A DNA stretch of 11,835 nucleotides from JANYJJ01 sp038241115 (GTDB taxonomy: Bacteria > Pseudomonadota > Gammaproteobacteria > Burkholderiales > Burkholderiaceae_C), in NCBI GenBank assembly GCA_038241115.1, contig JBBRGA010000108.1, forward strand, positions 1-11,835. The letters run 5' to 3'. The notes beneath the pieces were generated by a model. It made no database searches and was not told where the DNA came from. It saw only the letters and a program-made list of their open reading frames with translations. Numbering within the stretch: position 1 is the first letter of the stretch; each line of letters begins with the position of its first letter. Positions 6,231 to 11,835 of this stretch are shown here, piece after piece. The translations under genes and the position numbers were made by a program.

Positions 6231-7229
6231 ATGACCTTCTCCTCTTCTCTACCCACTGTGATCGTTACCGGCGCCTCTTCGGGAGTGGGCCTTTATGCCG
6301 CGCAGGCGCTGGCCCGGCGCGGCTGGTTTGTTGTGATGGCCTGCCGTGATCCGGCCAAGGCAGCGCGCGCTGCACAGGGCCTGGGCATCGCCCCTGCCAG
6401 CCACCAGGTGATGACGATCGACCTGGGGGTGCAGGCCAGCGTGCGCGACTTCGTGGCCGCCTTCCGCGCCAGCGGTCGGCCCTTGAACGCGCTGGTCAAC
6501 AACGCCGCCGTCTACCTGCCCAGACTGAAGGAGCCGCAGCGCTCGCCGGAGGGTTACGAAATCAGCGTGGCAACCAACCACTTCGGCCACTTCCTGCTGA
6601 GTCTGCTGCTGCTGCCCGAGTTGCAGAAATCGCGCGCCGCTGGCTCAGATGCTGCGCCGCGCCTGGTGACGCTGGGCACGGTGACCGCCAACTCCGAAGA
6701 ATTCGGCGGCAGAGTGCCCATTCCCGCACCTGCTGACTTGGGCGAGCTGCAGGGACTGGCCGCTGGTTTCAAGGCGCCGGTGGCAATGATCGACGGCAAG
6801 CCCTTCAAGCCGGGCAAGGCCTACAAAGACAGCAAGCTGTGCAACATGATCGTCAGCCGCGAACTGCACCGCCGCTACCACGACAGCACCGGCGTCGTCT
6901 TCAACACCCTGTACCCCGGCTGCGTGGCCGACTCGGCGTTGTTCCGCGACACACCCAAGGCTTTCCAGACCATCTTCCCCTGGTTCCAGAAAAACATCAC
7001 CAAGGGATACGTGACGCAGGATTTGGCCGGCGATCGCGTGGCCCAAGTGGTTGCCGATCCCGGTTTTGCGAAATCGGGCGTGCACTGGAGCTGGGGCAAC
7101 CGGCAGCGAGAAGGGCGAGAACCGTTTGCGCAGCCGCTGTCAGCCAAGGCCACCGACCACGACCGCGCGAGTCGGCTGTGGGATTACAGCGAGCAAATGG
7201 TCGGATTGAAGGCAGGCTCAGCCCGGTAA
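6231..7229 (+). CDS. por: Light-dependent protochlorophyllide oxidoreductase (LPOR)
   Basis: LPOR uses light and NADPH to reduce the C17-C18 double bond of protochlorophyllide, making chlorophyllide for (bacterio)chlorophyll synthesis. The 332-residue protein is a short-chain dehydrogenase with the NADPH loop TGASSGVG (13-20), MACRD with Cys38, NAAVY (91-95), TNHFGHFLL (115-123), LGTVTAN (148-154), and the LPOR-specific stretch PAPADLGELQG through GFKAPVAMIDGKPF (165-192). The catalytic YKDSK has Tyr198 and Lys202, followed by Cys204, LYPGCVA with Cys231, FPWFQKNITKGYV (Gln253), and WSWGNRQ near the end. These equal the cyanobacterial Tyr193, Lys197, Cys199, Cys226 and Gln248 with a constant offset of five. 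One difference is that the usual VCNAAVY reads VNNAAVY (Asn90). The ATG at 6231 gives the family N-terminus; its ribosome site is weak. No other pigment gene is nearby. An ordinary SDR is unlikely, because ordinary SDRs lack the LPOR insertion and cysteines. Confidence 0.92.
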   Translation: MTFSSSLPTVIVTGASSGVGLYAAQALARRGWFVVMACRDPAKAARAAQGLGIAPASHQVMTIDLGVQASVRDFVAAFRASGRPLNALVNNAAVYLPRLKEPQRSPEGYEISVATNHFGHFLLSLLLLPELQKSRAAGSDAAPRLVTLGTVTANSEEFGGRVPIPAPADLGELQGLAAGFKAPVAMIDGKPFKPGKAYKDSKLCNMIVSRELHRRYHDSTGVVFNTLYPGCVADSALFRDTPKAFQTIFPWFQKNITKGYVTQDLAGDRVAQVVADPGFAKSGVHWSWGNRQREGREPFAQPLSAKATDHDRASRLWDYSEQMVGLKAGSAR

Positions 7230-7262
7230 TCCGGCGCCTTGGCCGGTCGCCGGGTCGCCAGG

Positions 7263-7298
7263 GAGGCCGACGAAGCTAAAGAGGCCAACGAAGCTAAG
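7263..7298. repeat. 18-bp tandem repeat at the convergent LPOR/oxidoreductase junction
   Basis: Two adjacent units, GAGGCCGACGAAGCTAAA (7263-7280) and GAGGCCAACGAAGCTAAG (7281-7298), differ at two positions. The second contains the stop codon of the minus-strand oxidoreductase (TAG at 7294-7296), and the first repeats the same CTA. The array may mark slippage or the edge of a past insertion. No rho-independent terminator with a T-tract is seen between the convergent genes; only a weak 6-bp stem (7231-7236 with 7248-7253) is present. Confidence 0.75.
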
Positions 7299-8469
7299 GA
7301 CGCTCGGGCGCTTCAAGTGCGGCCAAGCCAGACGAGTCGACACGCGCGTGCTTGAGCGTTCGCTTGGTGGCGCCCAAGCGGGTCTGGGTTTTTGTTTCGA
7401 CCGTGTTGTCGCGGACGTCCAGGGGCTTCACGGTGCCACCGGTGCGTACTGCTTTGACAACGGCCAGCGTGACGCTGAGGCTGCGGGCCGCGTCGTCCAC
7501 CGTGATCTTGGGCGGGCTGCGTCCTTCGATCACGTCGCAAAAGTGATCGAGCTGTTTGGCCAACGGGTCGATGGCCGCAGCGCTGAGTGTGTCAAGGCGC
7601 ATGGCCTCGTTGTAGGTGCTTTCGCCCCGCACTTGCCAACGCCGCAGCGTCGGGATGGCGATGGAGCCCAAGGTGCCCGCCACAAAACAGCTGTCCTGGT
7701 CGGCGTAGCGCGCGTAGGCCGGATCGTCGCCGCTGGTTTGCTCCCAACTGCGCGGAGCGGCGGCGGCGTCGGACAAGATCAGGCTGCCCAAGCTGCCGTT
7801 CTCGAACCGAAGCGTGATGGCGGCGCTGTCTTCCACCTCGAAGCCGCGAACGGAGTTGGATGCCATCGCCTGCACCGCCACGATTTCGCCGCAGGACGGG
7901 CCGCACAGAAAACGGATGTTGTCGATCTCGTGGATGAGATTGATGAGCAAGGGCCCGCCGGCAAGGTGTTTGCGCCAGAGTCCTTCGCTGAATTCGCTGT
8001 CTGGTTTGCAAAACAAAGTGCTGCTGTTGACGCTGACGATGCGCCCAAGTTCACCGCTCGCAATCACCCGCTGCGCCTCGATCAACGCTGCGTTGTGACG
8101 GCGGTGATGGCCCACCAAAACCGGCACCGCCCTGAACTGCAAAGCCGCGCGCAGTGCCACCACGTCGTCAAACCGCTGGGCCAGAGGCTTCTCGATCAGA
8201 GCAGGTGTGAAGTGTTGCAAGCACTCGAATGCTCCCTGCACATGCAGGTGGTCAGGCGTGGCCAAAATCACACCGTGCGGCTTGAGCCCCGACATGGCGA
8301 AGAAGTCGGCCAGCGAGTCAAACAGCGGAACACCGTGGGCCATCGCGACGGCCTTCGCCTGCGGTGCAGGGTCGACCAACGCGCACAGCTGCGCGCGCGA
8401 ATTTTGCTGAATCAGCGCGATGTGACGTCGCCCTGCCAGCCCCACACCGGCCACCACAATTTTCAACAT
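7294..8469 (-). CDS. Gfo/Idh/MocA family NAD(P)-dependent oxidoreductase
   Basis: A 391-residue dehydrogenase of the glucose-fructose oxidoreductase / inositol dehydrogenase family, which oxidises or reduces sugar or cyclitol hydroxyls. The Rossmann fold opens with VVAGVGLAGRRH (GxGxxG at 8-13), followed by ILATPDHLH (68-76) and the family lysine in EKP (93-95). The C-terminal domain has GGPLLINLIHEIDNIRFL (171-188), in which His180 is the likely catalytic histidine. The substrate cannot be read from the sequence. After the family core, which ends near residue 355, a tail of about 35 polar residues with little family resemblance continues to the stop inside the 18-bp repeat. The gene stands alone on the minus strand, convergent with the LPOR gene and divergent from the AIM24 gene. 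The ATG at 8469 fits the family start. A long plus-strand open frame covers the same bases and is a shadow. Confidence 0.9.
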   Translation of the reverse strand: MLKIVVAGVGLAGRRHIALIQQNSRAQLCALVDPAPQAKAVAMAHGVPLFDSLADFFAMSGLKPHGVILATPDHLHVQGAFECLQHFTPALIEKPLAQRFDDVVALRAALQFRAVPVLVGHHRRHNAALIEAQRVIASGELGRIVSVNSSTLFCKPDSEFSEGLWRKHLAGGPLLINLIHEIDNIRFLCGPSCGEIVAVQAMASNSVRGFEVEDSAAITLRFENGSLGSLILSDAAAAPRSWEQTSGDDPAYARYADQDSCFVAGTLGSIAIPTLRRWQVRGESTYNEAMRLDTLSAAAIDPLAKQLDHFCDVIEGRSPPKITVDDAARSLSVTLAVVKAVRTGGTVKPLDVRDNTVETKTQTRLGATKRTLKHARVDSSGLAALEAPERP

Positions 8470-8881
8470 TGTTTGCTTTGCTTTCTGTTCAAACTCGGTT
8501 CAAAAATTGGTTGAGCTTGCCGCATTCGTAGCCTCATTTGTCATCTCATTTGTCGCAAACCCGAAACGCGCTGCGCGCCATCAAAACGCCTATGGCCGCG
8601 TTCGGTCAACGGGCTGGCAGCCCGATCGTCCGGCCCAGGACAGTCTGACGGCAGTGGGCGCTGCGCTGCCGACAACATTGACGCACAAGTCACATTTTGT
8701 TCCAACAGTGCCCGTCATTGTTGTTTTCGGCCAGTTTGTACGGCAGCTTGAATGCATCTTTCAGCCTCGTGAACGGGCGTGAGTTCAGGCGGCTGCTGCG
8801 CTTCGCAAGCAGCCACGGCTAACATGAAGAAACCGTTAAACGAAGGTGCCGATTCAGGGCGCCAAATCAGGAGCAGTGAGC
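8470..8881. other. Divergent intergenic region between oxidoreductase and AIM24 genes
   Basis: These 412 bases hold no gene I can support. A 91-codon open frame starting at a TTG (8507-8782) has no ribosome site and no recognisable protein. Visible elements are a direct repeat CTCATTTGTC at 8533-8542 and 8545-8554 (12-base period, on the oxidoreductase promoter side), a small hairpin CGGGCT-GGC-AGCCCG at 8610-8624, and a larger hairpin at 8791-8814. A TTGACG at 8678-8683 has no matching -10. Promoters for both flanking genes must lie here, but I cannot place them. Confidence 0.6.
8791..8814 (+). other. Hairpin upstream of the AIM24 gene
   Basis: GGCTGCTGCG pairs with CGCAAGCAGCC around a three-base loop: ten base pairs interrupted by one bulged A. 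It lies 67 bases before the AIM24 start codon and has no following T-run, so it is not a standard terminator. It may be a 5'-leader structure or part of a dispersed palindromic repeat. Confidence 0.45.
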
Positions 8882-9700
8882 ATGGCCATGGACGTGGTGG
8901 ATTTCGAAATCAAAGGCTCGGAGATGCAGTTCGTCGAGATCGAGCTTGATCCCGGCGAGGCGGCAGTCGGCGAGGCCGGCAGCATGATGTACATGGACGC
9001 GGGCATCGCGATGGACACCGTTTTCGGCGATGGCTCGGCCAATCAAGGCGGCGGGTTCTTGGGCAAACTCATGGGCGCTGGCAAGCGTCTGATCACCGGT
9101 GAATCCTTGTTCACCACGGTCTACAGCAACCAAGCCAACACCAAGCTCAAAGTGGCCTTCGCCGCGCCTTACCCCGGCAAAATTTTGCCGATGGATTTGC
9201 GCCAGTTGGGCGGCATGCTCATTTGCCAGAAAGATGCCTTCTTGTGCGCCGCCAAAGGCGTGTCGCTGGGCATTTACTTCCAGCAAAAAATGTCGGTGGG
9301 CTTCTTCGGAGGCGAGGGCTTTGTGATGCAAAAGCTCGAGGGCGACGGCTTGGCGTTTGTGCATGCGGGTGGCACGGTGCTGAAGCGGGAGTTGCGTGCT
9401 GGACAAACGCTGTTGATCGACACCGGCTGCGTCGTGGCCTTCACGCCGTCGGTGCAGTTTGAAATTCAGTACGTGGGCAAAGTCAAAACCGCGTTGTTCG
9501 GCGGCGAAGGTTTGTTCTTTGCCAAAGTCACCGGGCCGGGCACGGTATGGCTGCAAAGCCTGCCGTTCTCGCGCCTGGCGTCGCGTGTGTTTGCGGCGGC
9601 TCCGCAGCGCGGTGGTTCCAAGGAGGAGGGCAGTTTGCTGGGTGGTTTCGCAGGCGGCGGGTTGTTGGGCGGCATCTTGGGCGGCGACAACGAAGACTGA
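8882..9700 (+). CDS. AIM24 family (TIGR00266-like) protein
   Basis: A 272-residue all-beta protein of the AIM24/TIGR00266 family. The bacterial members have no firmly established function; yeast Aim24 is a mitochondrial inner-membrane protein. Typical features are an early VDFEIKGSEMQFVEIELDPGE strand pair, EAGSMMYMD, a GGGFLGKLMGAGKRLITGESLF segment, repeated Gly-rich turns, and a C-terminal tail GGFAGGGLLGGILGG that could contact the membrane. The reading frame opens at a GTG at 8846, but the ATG at 8882 has a good ribosome site (AGGAG at 8869-8873, eight bases before), so I use it; another ATG follows at 8888. One base separates its stop from the membrane-protein gene downstream, so the two are probably co-transcribed and may act together at the envelope. 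The family assignment is firm and the function is unknown. Confidence 0.9.
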   Translation: MAMDVVDFEIKGSEMQFVEIELDPGEAAVGEAGSMMYMDAGIAMDTVFGDGSANQGGGFLGKLMGAGKRLITGESLFTTVYSNQANTKLKVAFAAPYPGKILPMDLRQLGGMLICQKDAFLCAAKGVSLGIYFQQKMSVGFFGGEGFVMQKLEGDGLAFVHAGGTVLKRELRAGQTLLIDTGCVVAFTPSVQFEIQYVGKVKTALFGGEGLFFAKVTGPGTVWLQSLPFSRLASRVFAAAPQRGGSKEEGSLLGGFAGGGLLGGILGGDNED

Positions 9701-9701
9701 T

Positions 9702-10619
9702 ATGAAATTGCTGCTCGATTCTTTCTGGCGCGCCGCTGCTTATTGCTTGCATCCGAAGGTCATTGCGCTGTCGCTGTTGCCCTTGCTGGTGATGGTGCTT
9801 CTGGCCTTGGGTCTGGGCTACTTTTTGTGGGTGCCCGCGGTGGATGCGGTGCGCGACTTCTTGGCGTCTTACGAAATCGTCGCGAGCCTGATGGCTTGGC
9901 TCGACAAAATGGGCTTCAGCAGTTTGAAGCTGGTGCTGGCGCCCATGCTGGTGGTGTTCGCCGTGACACCGATCATCGTGGTGCTGGCCTTGATGGCGGT
10001 TGCAATTTTGATGACGCCGTCGATGTTGAGCCTGGTGCGCGACCGCCGGTTTCCTGAGCTCGAACGCAAGCACGGTGGCTCAGGACTCGGTTCTGTGTTT
10101 TTGGGAAGCTGGACCATCTTGGTGGCGCTGCTGGTGATGGTGGTGTCCATTCCGTTTTGGCTGATTCCGCCGCTGGTGCTCATATTGCCGCCGCTTATTT
10201 GGGGCTGGCTCACCTACAAAGTCATGGTCTACGACGTGCTGTCCGAGCACGCCAGCAAAGACGAGCGCCGCGAGCTCATCCGCCTGCACAAAGGGCAGCT
10301 GCTGGGCATGGGCGTCATCACCGGCTACTTGGGCGCCGCGCCGTCTTTGGTATGGGCGTCGGGCGCCATGTTCATTGCCATGGCGCCAGTTTTGGTGCCG
10401 TTGGCCATCTGGATTTACACGCTGGTTTTCGCCTTTTCAGCGCTTTGGTTTTCGCACTACGCGTTGTCTGCGCTGCAAACTTTGCGCAGTGCGCAAGCGG
10501 CCGCGAGCAACATGCCGCAAGACAAGCCGCCATTCGCGACACCGAGTAATTTGGAGTTGCTGCCCCCGCTGCCGCCGGGCAGCCAGCGTCCGAGCTTGTT
10601 GCCACTTCCGCCTGTCTGA
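9702..10619 (+). CDS. EI24 domain (CysZ-like) integral membrane protein
   Basis: A 305-residue inner-membrane protein of the EI24/CysZ superfamily. Hydrophobic segments are visible at about 20-43, 76-106, 133-150, 153-177 and 221-250, with a conserved amphipathic stretch YDVLSEHASKDERRELIRLHK (177-197) between the fourth and the last group. The tail from about 270 is proline-rich (LLPPLPPGS, LLPLPPV) and probably cytoplasmic and disordered. CysZ members take up sulfate, but that function cannot be assumed here, as many EI24 proteins are uncharacterised. The ATG at 9702 follows the AIM24 stop after a single base; the longer frame from 9459 overlaps that gene and is not the start. It likely forms a two-gene unit with AIM24. 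Confidence 0.88.
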   Translation: MKLLLDSFWRAAAYCLHPKVIALSLLPLLVMVLLALGLGYFLWVPAVDAVRDFLASYEIVASLMAWLDKMGFSSLKLVLAPMLVVFAVTPIIVVLALMAVAILMTPSMLSLVRDRRFPELERKHGGSGLGSVFLGSWTILVALLVMVVSIPFWLIPPLVLILPPLIWGWLTYKVMVYDVLSEHASKDERRELIRLHKGQLLGMGVITGYLGAAPSLVWASGAMFIAMAPVLVPLAIWIYTLVFAFSALWFSHYALSALQTLRSAQAAASNMPQDKPPFATPSNLELLPPLPPGSQRPSLLPLPPV

Positions 10620-10643
10620 CGGAGCCTTCGAGCGGCACGCACT

Positions 10644-10675
10644 GAGCCCGGGGGCTCTGGCACCACGCACCACGC
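10644..10675 (+). other. Hairpin and 7-bp tandem repeat between EI24 and CinA-like genes
   Basis: In this 78-base gap a hairpin GAGCCC-GG-GGGCTC (10644-10657) is followed by ACCACGC repeated twice (10662-10675) and a partial third copy. The hairpin has no T-tract, so termination is doubtful. The CinA-like gene also lacks a clear ribosome site, so whether it is read from the upstream operon is open. Confidence 0.35.
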
Positions 10676-10697
10676 ACCAAACACTACTCAGCAATTC

Positions 10698-11513
10698 ATG
10701 AACTTCGGTCTCATCATCATTGGCGACGAAATTTTGTCCGGCAAGCGGCAAGACAAACACCTGCATAAAGTCATCTCGCTGCTGGCCGAGCGAGGGCTCT
10801 CGCTGAGCTGGGTTCGCTACGTCGGCGACGAGCCAGACCGCATCACCGCCGATTTGAAGCACGCCTTCAGCACCGGCGATGTGGTGTTTTCGTGCGGTGG
10901 CATCGGTGCCACGCCTGACGATCACACCCGCCAGTGCGCTGCGCGCGCGCTGGGGGTTGATTTGGCACTGCACCCCAGCGCGCGCGACCTCATCTTTGAG
11001 CGCATTCGTGACACCGCTGCGGAGCAAGGCAAGCCCTACGAACCCGAGCGCGCCGACAACCAGCACCGTCTGAACATGGCGGTGTTTCCAGTGGGCGCGG
11101 CCATCATTCCCAACCCTTTCAACAAAATCGCCGGGTTTTCTCTGGCGTCAACGCAAGCGGGCGAGGGCGGCGTCTACTTTGTTCCCGGCTTCCCCGTCAT
11201 GGCATGGCCGATGGTGGCTTGGGTGCTGGACCACCACTACCCACACTTGAGGCGGGAGCTCACAAATTCTGAGAAGTCAGTCATCGTTTTTGGCGCCATG
11301 GAGGCCGCGTTGACACCCCTGATGGAAACCATTGAAGCAAATTTCACCGATGTGAAGGTATTCAGCCTGCCCAGCGTGGATCACCCGCAGTGGGGCAAAC
11401 ACATCGAGCTGGGCGTGAAGGGCGCGGGTGAGTCACTGGGCTTGGCTTTTGAAGCACTGCTGCAGGGCCTGCGCGAACACGGTGCGGAGTTGGGCCCTGA
11501 ATTGGTGCGTTGA
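10698..11513 (+). CDS. CinA-like competence/damage-inducible protein A, molybdopterin-binding domain only
   Basis: A 271-residue protein of the COG1058 family (MoaB/MogA-like fold). The N-terminus has the typical IIGDEILSGKRQDKH (7-21), a central FSCGGIGATPDDHT (64-77) that forms the ligand-binding loop in this fold, and VPGFP near residue 168. Full CinA proteins are about 400 residues and carry a C-terminal nicotinamide-nucleotide deamidase domain; that domain is absent here and the gene is not truncated, so this is the common short, stand-alone version. Molybdopterin or nucleotide binding is plausible, and a direct role in competence is not implied. It starts 78 bases after the EI24 gene on the same strand and ends 227 bases before glnA, which has its own promoter. 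Confidence 0.9.
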   Translation: MNFGLIIIGDEILSGKRQDKHLHKVISLLAERGLSLSWVRYVGDEPDRITADLKHAFSTGDVVFSCGGIGATPDDHTRQCAARALGVDLALHPSARDLIFERIRDTAAEQGKPYEPERADNQHRLNMAVFPVGAAIIPNPFNKIAGFSLASTQAGEGGVYFVPGFPVMAWPMVAWVLDHHYPHLRRELTNSEKSVIVFGAMEAALTPLMETIEANFTDVKVFSLPSVDHPQWGKHIELGVKGAGESLGLAFEALLQGLREHGAELGPELVR

Positions 11514-11548
11514 GTCACTCGTCTGTGCCCCGCTGCACGCCTCTGTAT

Positions 11549-11565
11549 TGCACCAATATAGTGCG
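11549..11565. promoter_or_regulatory. NtrC (NRI) binding site upstream of glnA
   Basis: TGCACCAATATAGTGCG matches the enterobacterial NtrC consensus TGCACYAWWWTGGTGCA at 15 of 17 positions, as a near-palindrome. Its centre lies about 83 bases upstream of the transcription start predicted from the -24/-12 promoter, a normal enhancer position. A single site is seen, whereas E. coli glnA has several. Confidence 0.8.
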
Positions 11566-11613
11566 ATTGACGCGCGCTTTGCAAGCGACGCGACGCGGAT
11601 ACCGTTGGGGCGT

Positions 11614-11629
11614 AGGCACGCTTTCTGCT
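11614..11629 (+). promoter_or_regulatory. Sigma-54 (-24/-12) promoter of glnA
   Basis: AGGCACGCTTTCTGCT matches the RpoN consensus TGGCACGNNNNTTGCW with two mismatches. The invariant GG (11615-11616) and GC (11627-11628) are correctly spaced. Transcription would begin near 11640, giving a leader of about 100 bases that is unusually A-rich (11687-11710). Together with the upstream NtrC site, this predicts induction of glutamine synthetase under nitrogen limitation. Confidence 0.85.
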
Positions 11630-11740
11630 ACATTCTCGTGCGCATTTTTGAGGTGTTTCCCGAGGTTTTCTGGGGCTTCAAGTTGCCAAAAAAAACACGG
11701 AAAAAAATTTCCCACCCCACGCGTTCCTTAGGAGATATTG

Positions 11741-11835
11741 ATGACCAAGACTGTTGCTGACGTCATGAAGATGGTGAAAGAAAACGAAATCAAGTTTGTT
11801 GATTTCCGTTTCACTGACACCCGCGGCAAAGAGCA
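11741..11835 (+). CDS. glnA: Glutamine synthetase type I, 5' end only
   Basis: Only the first 31 codons are in the window, so the assignment rests on the N-terminus and context. The protein starts MTKTVADVMKMVKENEIKFV and continues DFRFTDTRGKEQ, the well-conserved opening of GlnA, which condenses glutamate and ammonia to glutamine with ATP. A strong ribosome site (AGGAG, 11730-11734) lies six bases before the ATG. The NtrC site and sigma-54 promoter upstream fit the known nitrogen control of this gene. Confidence 0.93.
   Translation, partial: MTKTVADVMKMVKENEIKFVDFRFTDTRGKE

Noticed and set aside
7231..7253. Stem CCGGCG/CGCCGG after the LPOR gene as a terminator
   Set aside because: Only six pairs with an eleven-base loop and no T-run on either strand; not enough for a terminator call.
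7348..8514. A 388-codon plus-strand open frame opposite the Gfo/Idh/MocA gene
   Set aside because: Its protein is His/Arg/Gln-rich without motifs, whereas the opposite strand encodes an intact dehydrogenase with GxGxxG, EKP and the catalytic histidine.
8678..8706. TTGACG as a -35 box for the AIM24 gene
   Set aside because: The hexamer 17 bases downstream is TCCAAC, which is not a -10 element.
8507..8782. A 91-codon open frame in the AIM24 upstream region
   Set aside because: TTG start, no ribosome site, no recognisable family, and a composition like non-coding DNA; treated as intergenic.
1..11835. CRISPR arrays, tRNA or rRNA genes, transposases, phage genes or a defence system
   Set aside because: I looked for repeat-spacer periodicity, tRNA-like ends and mobile-element proteins and saw none; the only repeats are the short arrays listed.

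Overview
The window is dense, GC-rich bacterial DNA. Its gene content suggests a betaproteobacterium of the order Burkholderiales, probably Comamonadaceae-like: a Gram-negative lipopolysaccharide (LPS) operon, an Ada-AlkA fusion, an AIM24/EI24 pair, and a sigma-54-type glnA promoter. The taxonomic placement is inferred from protein style and gene order, not from a search.

Layout. (1) 1-2062, minus strand: an alkylation-damage repair operon. An Ada-type sensor fused to an AlkA glycosylase comes first, followed by an O6-alkylguanine methyltransferase (ogt) that overlaps it by ATGA and runs off the left edge. (2) 2215-6103, plus strand: a tight envelope operon of phosphomannomutase/phosphoglucomutase, LPS heptosyltransferase I (waaC) and Kdo transferase (waaA). 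The WaaA protein carries two in-frame tandem-repeat expansions. (3) 6231-7229, plus strand: a gene with all the main hallmarks of light-dependent protochlorophyllide oxidoreductase (LPOR), the bacteriochlorophyll-pathway enzyme typical of cyanobacteria and plants. No other pigment gene is visible, and its codon use looks unlike that of its neighbours. (4) 7294-8469, minus strand: a Gfo/Idh/MocA oxidoreductase convergent with the LPOR gene, with a small 18-bp tandem repeat at the junction. (5) 8470-8881: a 412-base divergent intergenic region with a hairpin. (6) 8882-11513, plus strand: AIM24-family protein, EI24 membrane protein, and a short CinA-like molybdopterin-binding-domain protein. (7) 11549-11835: an NtrC-type operator, a -24/-12 (sigma-54) promoter and the first 31 codons of glnA.

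How the genes fit together. The left block would sense methylated DNA through the N-terminal cysteines of the fusion and repair it with the glycosylase and the methyltransferase. The second block supplies sugar phosphates and builds the inner LPS core, with Kdo added by WaaA and the first heptose by WaaC. The most notable item is the LPOR gene. LPOR is uncommon in Proteobacteria and is known from some aerobic anoxygenic phototrophs, so this genome either belongs to a phototroph or carries a stray copy. The right end is classic nitrogen regulation of glutamine synthetase.
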